Below, one piece after another: positions 6,243-11,950 of a DNA stretch of 11,950 bases (its first letter is position 1; every line of letters begins with the position of its first letter). Source of the stretch: JBOFLG01 sp051657745 (lineage in GTDB: Bacteria; Actinomycetota; Actinomycetes; Actinomycetales; Dermatophilaceae); contig JBOFLG010000222.1 of NCBI GenBank assembly GCA_051657745.1, positions 1 through 11,950 on the forward strand, read 5' to 3'. A program made the translations under genes and the position numbers. The notes under the pieces are model-generated. The model was not told the origin of the DNA, made no database searches, and saw only the letters and a program-made list of their open reading frames with translations.

Positions 6243-7295
6243 TCATCCTGCGCGGTCTGCGTGGGTGGCCGGAACCCGACCCGCGGCTGGCTCGAGCACA
6301 CCGCGTTCGGTAGCCAGCGCGTCGATGAGCCGCGCGGGAGTGATGTCGAACGCGGGGTTCCAGACCGGTGTGCCACCCGGCGCCACCAGGGCCCCGGCCA
6401 TCTCCGTCACCTCGCGGCCGTCCCGCTCCTCGACCTCGATTCCGCTGCCGTCGGGCAGGGCGAGATCCACCGTGGACCACGGCGCCGCCACCACGAACGG
6501 GACTCCGGCGTCGCGGCACGCCAGCGCGACCCCGAGGGTCCCGATCTTGTTCGCGGTGTCACCGTTGGCTGCCACCCGGTCGGCGCCCACGACGGCCAGG
6601 TCGACCAGCCCACCGAGCACCGCCGCGGCAGCAGCACCGTCGACCTGCAGGACGTGCGGGATGCCGTCGCTCGCCAGCTCGTAGGCGGTCAGCCGGGAGC
6701 CCTGGAGCAGCGGCCGGGTCTCGTCGATGCGCACGAGTTCGAGCCGGCCACGCGCGTGCAGCTCGCGCACGACGCCGAGCGCGGTCCCCCACCCAGACGC
6801 GGCCAAGGAGCCCGCGTTGCAGTGCGTGAGCACCCGCAGCCGCGGCCGGCCGACGCGCTCGATCAGCCAGTCGGCGGCCAGCCGGGACAACTCCCGGTTG
6901 GCTGCCTCGTCGGCCGCAGCGAGTTCCAGCGCCGCGGCGAGCACGGCGTCCCGGCCCTGCGCCATCACCGGACGCACTCGGTCGACTCCCCACGCGAGGT
7001 TGACCGCGGTGGGACGGGCGGTGCGCACCAGGTCGACCGCCGCACCGACCTGGCCCTCGTCCCACCCCTCGCGCGCCCCGTCATCCATGGCGAGCACCAC
7101 CCCGAACGCACCAGCCACGCCGAGCGCCGGGGCTCCCCGGACCGCCAGCGACTGAATATCAGCGACCAGGTCGATGGTGCGCTCCACGACTCGGTAGCGG
7201 GTCTGGCCGGGCAGCAACGTCTGGTCCAGGAGCCGGACCGCACCGCCCCCGCGAGCACCGGCGGCCGGGTCCCACTCGATGGCCACCAGCGTCAT
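6243..7295 (-). CDS. mtnA: Methylthioribose-1-phosphate isomerase (MtnA/eIF2B-like)
   Basis: The 350-residue protein has the full MtnA set of motifs: RGAPALGVAGAFG (53-65), VLTHCNAGSLAASGWGTALG with catalytic Cys C159, IDETRPLLQGSRLTAYEL (190-207), VGADRVAANGDTANKIGT (236-253) with catalytic Asp D239, and WNPAFDITP (312-320). It converts an aldose-1-phosphate (methylthioribose-1-phosphate, or 5-deoxyribose-1-phosphate in related enzymes) to the ketose. It faces the class II aldolase gene with 97 bp between the two stops. No methionine-salvage genes such as mtnC, mtnD, mtnK or mtnP are in view. The start follows a TAAGGT -10 by 6 nt. Confidence 0.93.
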   Translation of the reverse strand: MTLVAIEWDPAAGARGGGAVRLLDQTLLPGQTRYRVVERTIDLVADIQSLAVRGAPALGVAGAFGVVLAMDDGAREGWDEGQVGAAVDLVRTARPTAVNLAWGVDRVRPVMAQGRDAVLAAALELAAADEAANRELSRLAADWLIERVGRPRLRVLTHCNAGSLAASGWGTALGVVRELHARGRLELVRIDETRPLLQGSRLTAYELASDGIPHVLQVDGAAAAAVLGGLVDLAVVGADRVAANGDTANKIGTLGVALACRDAGVPFVVAAPWSTVDLALPDGSGIEVEERDGREVTEMAGALVAPGGTPVWNPAFDITPARLIDALATERGVLEPAAGRVPATHADRAG

Positions 7296-7301
7296 GACCG
7301 C

Positions 7302-7307
7302 ACCTTA
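7302..7307 (-). promoter_or_regulatory. Putative leaderless -10 of mtnA
   Basis: TAAGGT on the minus strand ends 6 nt before ATG 7295, the same spacing as in mntA. No Shine-Dalgarno sequence is present. A -35 match is weak. Confidence 0.5.
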
Positions 7308-7351
7308 CGCACGATCGTCCCCGCCGTCGCCCATCCGAAACGTACTGCCGG

Positions 7352-7421
7352 CATCCGAACGCAGGCCCGCATGGGCCCCAATCTGGCCTCCGAAGCAGGG
7401 CCCGCATGGGCCCCAATCCGG
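7352..7421. repeat. 35-bp tandem repeat containing GGCCC-GCAT-GGGCC hairpins
   Basis: Two units of about 35 bp follow each other (7352-7386 and 7387-7421). The 19-bp core GCCCGCATGGGCCCCAATC is identical at 7365-7383 and 7400-7418, and flanks such as TCCGAA and GCAGG are also shared. Each core can fold as a 5-6-bp GC stem with a GCAT loop. The pair lies just upstream of the mtnA promoter. No coding potential is apparent. Confidence 0.9.
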
Positions 7422-7472
7422 CAGGTGCACAACGACATCCGGCGGGGCACTGCCGTCGGCGCACACGCCGCG

Positions 7473-7504
7473 GGCGTCATCCGCCACAAGTCCCGGATGA
7501 CGCC
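7473..7504. terminator. 11-bp-stem hairpin between peptidase and mtnA
   Basis: GGCGTCATCCG (7473-7483) and CGGATGACGCC (7494-7504) form a perfect stem with a 10-nt loop. No T-run follows on either strand. The position downstream of the leftward peptidase gene suits a terminator. The arm sequence equals the first 11 bases of the tandem repeat at 5424, so it may instead be a dispersed extragenic element. Confidence 0.5.
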
Positions 7505-7538
7505 GCACTGTCTCGCCGGCCGCGCGAGCCCGACCCCG

Positions 7539-7633
7539 CGACACGCACCCGCAGGCGCGGGGAGCGCTAGCGCGAAGACTGATAGGTGAACTGCCTGCCA
7601 AGCACACGCCCGCAGGCGCGGGGAGCGCTAGCG
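7539..7633 (-). repeat. Two-copy repeat with 61-bp period, resembling type I-E CRISPR repeats
   Basis: A 25-bp sequence is identical at 7548-7572 and 7609-7633; the starts are 61 bp apart, with unrelated sequence between. On the minus strand it contains GCTCCCCGCGCCTGCGGG, close to the GTGCTCCCCGCGC..GCGGGG core of actinobacterial type I-E CRISPR repeats, including the CCCGC/GCGGG stem. The 61-bp period equals the usual 29-nt repeat plus 32-nt spacer. Against CRISPR: only two copies, the last bases of the 29-mer differ between copies, the identity extends 5 bases beyond the expected repeat end, and one copy overlaps the peptidase stop codon. A duplicated terminator-like element is the main alternative. 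Confidence 0.55.
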
Positions 7634-9739
7634 GTCAGCGCCCAACTGGTCGAGTACGAACGCCCACTCCCAGGCGGCCTGCTCCCACGCCGCGTACCGG
7701 CCACTGCGCCCACCGTGCCCGGCGCTGATCTCGGTACGCAGCAGTACCGGCCGGGTGTGCTGGTCGTTGGTGGCGATGTCGCGCAGCCGGGCGACCCACT
7801 TGGCCGGCTCGGTGGCGTAGACGCGGGTGTCGTGCAGGCTGGTGGTGGCCAGCACCGCCGGGTAGTCGACGGCTCGCACGTTCTCGTACGGCGTGTACCC
7901 GCGCATCAGCCGGTACACGTCGGGGTCGGCGAGCGGGTTGCCCCACTCCTCCCACTCGCCCACGGTGAGCGGCAGTTCGGGGCGAAGCATCGTGGTGAGC
8001 GCATCAACGAACGGGACCGCCGCATGCACCACCCGGAACCGCTCCGGTGCCAGGTTCGCCACCGCACCGACGAGCAGGCCACCGGCCGAGCCACCCTCGA
8101 GCCCCACCCGGTCGGGGGCGATCCACCCCTGTGCGACACACCGATCCACGCAGGCAAGGGTGTCGGTGAAGGAGTTGGTCTTGGCCGCGAGTTTGCCCTC
8201 GTCGTACCACCGCCGGCCCATCTCGCCGCCGCCGCGCACGTGCGCCACCGCGTAGACCACACCGCGGTCGAGCAGGCTCAGCCGGGCGACCGAGAAGTAC
8301 GGGTCGGACGAGATTTCGTACGCGCCGTAGGCCGTCACCAGGCCCGGGTTGGTGCCGTCCGGCCGGATGCCGGTGCGCCGCACCACCGAGATCGGGACCT
8401 GAGTGCCGTCGGCGGCGGTAGCCCACTCGCGCGACTCCTCGTAATGACTCGGGTCGAAGCCGCCGAGCACCGGTTGGCGCTTGAGCACGGTCTGCGCGCG
8501 GGTGGTCAGGTCGACCTCGAGCACGGTGCGCGGCGTGGTCCACGACTCCACCATCACCTGGACCGCGGTCTGGTCGGACTCGGGGTTGTCGCCCAGCCCG
8601 ATCGAGTGCACCGGAGTGTCCACCGGCACGTCCCAGGCGGCGCCGTGCCCGGATGCCGCATCGGCCTCGCGCGGCAGGACCCGCAGCGCGGTCAGCCCGC
8701 CGGAACGCAGGGTCAGCACGCTGGCCCGGTCGAAGGCGTCCACCCCGACGAACCGCTCGCCTGCGCCGGGACTCAACCACGGCATCCACTGCTCGTGGCT
8801 GGTTGCGTCGAGCGGGGCCCACGCGAGGGCGGAGTCGGGTGTGTCGGTGTTGTGCACGACAAGCAGCCGATCTGAGGACGGTTCGACGTCGTACTCGATG
8901 CCGTCTCGCCGGGGGGCGACGCACCGCCACTCTCCCTCCGGGTCGTCGCTCGCCAGCAGGTGTACCTCGGACGTCGTCTTCGACCCGAGCCCGAGCAGCA
9001 GCCAGCGTTCGTCGCGGCTGGTCGACACCCCCATCCAGAACCGTTCGTCATCCTCCTGGTGGACGAGCACGTCGTGGGCCATGTCGTCGCCGAGCCGATG
9101 ACGCCACAGCTGGTACGGCCGCCACGCGTCGTCGAGTCGGGTGTAGAAAAGAAACTGACCGTCGCTGCTCAGTTCGCACCCGTAGCCGACGCCTCGTACC
9201 GAGGTGTCCACCACCTCACCGGTGTCGACTACTCGGACGGTCACATCGAACCGCTCATCACCCTCGCGGTCGACGCCGAACGCGACGAGCCGGTGGTCCT
9301 GGCTCACCGTGAGGGCCCCGACCGAGAAAAACTCGCTGCTCCCCGCCTCGATATTGCTGTCGAGCACCACCTGCTCGCCCGGGACCGAATGCGCCTCCAG
9401 GTCCGGGCGGGCCGCACCATCCGCGCGCGGCGCCCGCGCGTTGATGGCGTACTGCATCCCCTCGACGGTCCGTGCGTAGTACCACCAGGGGCCGCTGGCC
9501 GACGGGACCGAGAGGTCGGTTTCCTGGACCCGGCCCTTGATCTCGTCGTACAGCGCGGTGCGGAGCCCGGCCAGGTGGCCGGTGCGCTCGTCAGCCCAGG
9601 CGTTCTCGGCTTCGAGGTGGGACCGCAGTGCCGGGTCCTCGAGGTCGGACATCCAGGCGTACGGGTCCTCGACCCGGTCGCCATGGTGTTCACGGACGAA
9701 CGGCCGGCGGGGAGCCGCTGGTGGCAGGGCTACGGGCAT
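7628..9739 (-). CDS. ptrB: Oligopeptidase B (S9A prolyl-oligopeptidase family)
   Basis: The 703-residue protein has the two-domain S9A layout. The N-terminal part opens with REHHGDRVEDPYAWMSDLED, and residues about 75-420 form the beta-propeller, with segments such as GPWWYYARTVEGMQYA and FSVGALTVSQDHRLVAFGVD. The C-terminal alpha/beta-hydrolase domain has nucleophile S551 in GLEGGSAGGLLVGA, Asp D637 in SLHDTRVYA and His H675 in SAGHGGRSGR. LTVGEWEEWGNP (E595, E597) matches the acidic residues that give oligopeptidase B its preference for Arg or Lys at P1. It degrades short peptides, probably in the cytoplasm, as no signal peptide is seen. The stop TAG lies inside a repeat. Confidence 0.93.
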   Translation of the reverse strand: MPVALPPAAPRRPFVREHHGDRVEDPYAWMSDLEDPALRSHLEAENAWADERTGHLAGLRTALYDEIKGRVQETDLSVPSASGPWWYYARTVEGMQYAINARAPRADGAARPDLEAHSVPGEQVVLDSNIEAGSSEFFSVGALTVSQDHRLVAFGVDREGDERFDVTVRVVDTGEVVDTSVRGVGYGCELSSDGQFLFYTRLDDAWRPYQLWRHRLGDDMAHDVLVHQEDDERFWMGVSTSRDERWLLLGLGSKTTSEVHLLASDDPEGEWRCVAPRRDGIEYDVEPSSDRLLVVHNTDTPDSALAWAPLDATSHEQWMPWLSPGAGERFVGVDAFDRASVLTLRSGGLTALRVLPREADAASGHGAAWDVPVDTPVHSIGLGDNPESDQTAVQVMVESWTTPRTVLEVDLTTRAQTVLKRQPVLGGFDPSHYEESREWATAADGTQVPISVVRRTGIRPDGTNPGLVTAYGAYEISSDPYFSVARLSLLDRGVVYAVAHVRGGGEMGRRWYDEGKLAAKTNSFTDTLACVDRCVAQGWIAPDRVGLEGGSAGGLLVGAVANLAPERFRVVHAAVPFVDALTTMLRPELPLTVGEWEEWGNPLADPDVYRLMRGYTPYENVRAVDYPAVLATTSLHDTRVYATEPAKWVARLRDIATNDQHTRPVLLRTEISAGHGGRSGRYAAWEQAAWEWAFVLDQLGADR

Positions 9740-9746
9740 GGCGGCC

Positions 9747-9752
9747 AGCCTA
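9747..9752 (-). promoter_or_regulatory. Putative leaderless -10 of oligopeptidase B
   Basis: TAGGCT on the minus strand ends 7 nt before ATG 9739 and fits TANNNT. There is no Shine-Dalgarno sequence before the start. Confidence 0.4.
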
Positions 9753-9760
9753 GGTCCGGC

Positions 9761-9803
9761 CGTTCGGCGCGCTCACACCTGGCCCGGGCCGGCCTGCCGA
9801 ACG
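9761..9803. repeat. Inverted repeat around a GGCCCGGGCC palindrome upstream of the peptidase
   Basis: CGTTCGGC (9761-9768) and GCCGAACG (9796-9803) are perfect reverse complements. Their 27-nt interior holds the 10-bp palindrome GGCCCGGGCC (9781-9790). The element sits just upstream of the peptidase -10 and could be an operator or simply GC-rich self-complementarity. The rest of the 241-bp gap up to 9980 shows no gene. Confidence 0.45.
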
Positions 9804-9909
9804 CGACCGCCGGATGCCGCGGGCGCGGTACTCGCGGTGTTCGCGGCAGTGGTGACGCGGTGCCGTTCGCCCGCACCGCCGGTTGGCACCACTGGCAACA
9901 CTGAGCGCT

Positions 9910-9971
9910 GGTTCCGGAACCCCGCGGGCAGTGGCGGTTCGACAGCGGAGTGTGGCGCCCGGAGGACTCCG
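9910..9971 (-). terminator. Palindromes downstream of dnaE, possible terminator region
   Basis: GGTTCCGGAACC (9910-9921) is a perfect 12-bp palindrome. CGGAGT (9946-9951) pairs with ACTCCG (9966-9971) around a 14-nt loop, starting about 10 nt after the dnaE stop on the minus strand. No T-run follows, so assignment as the dnaE terminator rests on position only. Confidence 0.35.
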
Positions 9972-9980
9972 AACACCTTG

Positions 9981-11950
9981 TCAGGCGAGACAGCGCGGGC
10001 CAAGCAGCACCTTGAGGTCGCCGAACAGTGCCTCGGTGGCCTCGACCCGATAGGCACCGTCGAGGCGCAGGTCGACCGACCGGCCCGGAGCGACCAGGCG
10101 CAACAGCACCTCCGTCTGACCGGGGTGGTTGGTCAGCACCGAGCGCAACTCCTCGACCCGCTGGGTCGTCGCCCGCACGGTCTCCATCGTCACCACCACC
10201 GGGCCGCGTGGCCCGTCGGTGACTTCGGGCAGGGTGAGGTCCTGAGCGTAGATCGACACCGTGTCGTCCCGCCGGTTGATCCGCCCGCGGACCACCGCCA
10301 GACGATCCTGCTGCAGCATTGAGGACACTGTCATGTACGTGCTCGGGAAGAAGAGACACTCGATGGAGCCCGCGAGGTCCTCGAGGGTGACGATCGCCCA
10401 GAGGTCGCCCTTCTTGGTGCGTTTGACCTGGAGGCCGGTAATCAGGCCGGCCACCGTGACGGTGCTGCCGTCGGGGCGGCCGGCATCGTCGGCGGTCAGG
10501 GCGGCGATCTGCGTGTCGGCGTGCGCCGTGAGCACGTGCTCGACCCCGAACAGGGGATGGTCCGAGACGTACAAACCGAGCATCTCGCGCTCGAACGAGA
10601 GCAGCGTCGACTTGTCCCACTCACTGGTCGAAATCGGCGGCAGGACACCGAGGCCCACCCCGGACAACCCGGTGTCGTCACCCTCACCGAACGCCCCGAA
10701 GAGCGAGTCCTGGCCGATCTCCTCTTTGCGCTTGACATCGACATAGTGGTCGACGTACTGCTCGTGCACCTCGACTAACCCACGTCGCGCGTGCTGCAGC
10801 CCGTCGAACGCACCACCTCGGATCAGCGACTCGATGGTGCGTTTGTTACACACCACCGCGGGCACCTTCTCCATGAAGTCGCCGAAGGAGGCGAACCGGC
10901 CCTTGCGTTCGCGGGCATCGACGATGGCGTCGACCACGCCATGCCCGACGTTGCGAATCGCGCTCAGCCCGAACCGGATGTCGCTGCCGACCGCGGCGAA
11001 CCGACCAACCGAGTCGTTGACATCGGGCGGCAGCACCGTGATCCCCATGCGGCGGCACTCACCGAGATAGAGCGCCGACTTGTCCTTGTCGTCGCCGACG
11101 CTGGTCAGGAGCGCCGCCATGTACTCGGCCGGGTAGTTGGCCTTGAGGTAGCCGGTCCAATACGAGACGAGCCCGTAGGCCGCGGTGTGCGCCTTGTTGA
11201 AGGCGTAGTCCGAGAACGGGACCAACACGCCCCACAGGGCGGCGATCGAGGCCTCGGTGAAGCCGTTGGCCTTCATCCCCTCGGAAAAGGGAACGTACTC
11301 CTTGTCGAGGACTTCCTTCTTCTTCTTGCCCATCGCCCGTCGGAGGAGGTCGGCATTGCCGAGGGTATAGCCCGCCAGTTTCTGGGCGATCTCCATGACC
11401 TGCTCCTGGTAGATCACCAGTCCGTGCGTCATCCCCAGGATCGGGTCGAGCGCCTCGACCATCTCGGGCTGGAGCTTGCCCTCGAGCTGGGGGTCGAGCG
11501 GCACCAGATCCTGCTTGCCGTTCTTGCGCAACGCGAAGTTCGTGTGGGCGTTGACCCCCATCGGGCCCGGCCGGTAGAGCGCGAGGGCCGCGGAGATGTC
11601 CTCGAAGTTGTCCGGCTGCATCAGTTTGAGCAGCGTGCGCATACCGCCGCCGTCGAGCTGGAACACACCGAGAGTGTCGCCCCGGGCTAGCAAGTCGTAC
11701 GTGGGCGTGTCGCTCATGTCCTTGGACAGCGCGTCGAGGTCGATCGTCTCGCCGCGGTTGGCCTGCACGTTGGCGATGGCGTCATCGAGGATGGTGAGGT
11801 TACGCAGCCCGAGGAAGTCCATCTTGACCAGGCCGAGCGATTCACAACTCGGATAGTCGAACTGGGTGATGACCTGGCCGTCCTGGAGCCGGCGCATGAT
11901 CGGGATGACGTCGATGAGCGGCTCGCTGCTCATGATCACACCGGCGGCAT
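9981..11950 (-). CDS. dnaE: DNA polymerase III alpha subunit, C-terminal half (5' end outside window)
   Basis: The frame is open to the window edge (AAGVIMSSEP at the start) and ends at TGA 9981, giving about 655 residues of an expected total near 1180. It matches mycobacterial DnaE1 throughout. Counting from ATG 11939: KMDFLGLRNLTILDDA carries the third catalytic Asp (D41); GDTLGVFQLDGGGMR (88-101) and LYRPGPMGVNAH (121-132) follow; RRAMGKKKKEVL (200-211), then DYAFNKAHTAAYGLVSYWTG (244-263). A clamp-binding motif QDSLFG lies at 410-415, and an OB fold spans about 493-572. The PHP domain and the first two catalytic Asp lie outside. This is the replicative polymerase, acting at the fork with the beta clamp. 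Confidence 0.97.
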   Translation of the reverse strand, partial: AAGVIMSSEPLIDVIPIMRRLQDGQVITQFDYPSCESLGLVKMDFLGLRNLTILDDAIANVQANRGETIDLDALSKDMSDTPTYDLLARGDTLGVFQLDGGGMRTLLKLMQPDNFEDISAALALYRPGPMGVNAHTNFALRKNGKQDLVPLDPQLEGKLQPEMVEALDPILGMTHGLVIYQEQVMEIAQKLAGYTLGNADLLRRAMGKKKKEVLDKEYVPFSEGMKANGFTEASIAALWGVLVPFSDYAFNKAHTAAYGLVSYWTGYLKANYPAEYMAALLTSVGDDKDKSALYLGECRRMGITVLPPDVNDSVGRFAAVGSDIRFGLSAIRNVGHGVVDAIVDARERKGRFASFGDFMEKVPAVVCNKRTIESLIRGGAFDGLQHARRGLVEVHEQYVDHYVDVKRKEEIGQDSLFGAFGEGDDTGLSGVGLGVLPPISTSEWDKSTLLSFEREMLGLYVSDHPLFGVEHVLTAHADTQIAALTADDAGRPDGSTVTVAGLITGLQVKRTKKGDLWAIVTLEDLAGSIECLFFPSTYMTVSSMLQQDRLAVVRGRINRRDDTVSIYAQDLTLPEVTDGPRGPVVVTMETVRATTQRVEELRSVLTNHPGQTEVLLRLVAPGRSVDLRLDGAYRVEATEALFGDLKVLLGPRCLA

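Noticed and set aside
6090..7589. Long plus-strand open frame of 499 codons
   Set aside because: It lies opposite mtnA, whose motifs are complete, and has no recognisable domain.
7296..7627. Small gene in the mtnA-peptidase gap
   Set aside because: Frames here translate the repeats and show no start signal or family similarity; the interval is better explained by repeats and hairpins.
7586..8875. Long plus-strand open frame of 429 codons
   Set aside because: It is antisense to oligopeptidase B, which has a full catalytic triad and normal length.
10791..11690. Plus-strand open frame of 299 codons inside dnaE
   Set aside because: dnaE on the other strand is conserved across the whole stretch; this frame has no family match I can recognise.

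Overview
The window is high-GC DNA with strongly GC-biased third codon positions. It has several promoter-like -10 hexamers (TANNNT or similar) only 6-9 nt before ATG codons, and a DnaE closely resembling the mycobacterial DnaE1 type. Together these point to an actinobacterium; I cannot name the genus from sequence alone.

The left third (1 to about 4490) is an accessory defence island. It opens with the 3' end of a type I restriction subunit gene (hsdR). Packed toxin-antitoxin or abortive-infection modules follow: higBA on the plus strand (toxin apparently 5'-truncated), abiEi-abiEii on the minus strand (intact), vapBC on the minus strand (toxin frameshifted), and mntA-hepT on the plus strand (intact). 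The most unusual feature is that the hsdR 3' tail occurs three times in the same orientation, at 1-440 (intact), about 1115-1424 (frameshifted) and 3707-3787 (short, with an in-frame stop). The copies bracket higBA on one side and the abiE-vapBC block on the other, and the third sits directly before mntA. This looks like serial insertion or recombination of modules at the end of hsdR, each event leaving a tail behind. A perfect 18-bp-arm palindrome lies over the abiE promoter and start codon.

The right two thirds (about 4648-11950) are ordinary chromosomal genes. In order they are a membrane-anchored, glycine-rich hypothetical protein (minus), a class II aldolase-family protein (plus), an MtnA-type aldose-1-phosphate isomerase (minus), oligopeptidase B (minus) and the C-terminal half of DnaE (minus, running off the window). 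The isomerase and aldolase, facing each other, fit a methylthioribose or 5-deoxyribose disposal route. The 332-bp gap between the isomerase and the peptidase is rich in repeats: a 35-bp tandem pair of GC-rich hairpins, an 11-bp-stem hairpin, and a two-copy repeat with a 61-bp period whose sequence resembles type I-E CRISPR repeats.

All three adjacent pairs vapB-vapC, abiEi-abiEii and mntA-hepT overlap by the same four bases (GTGA), so each second gene is probably translationally coupled to the first.
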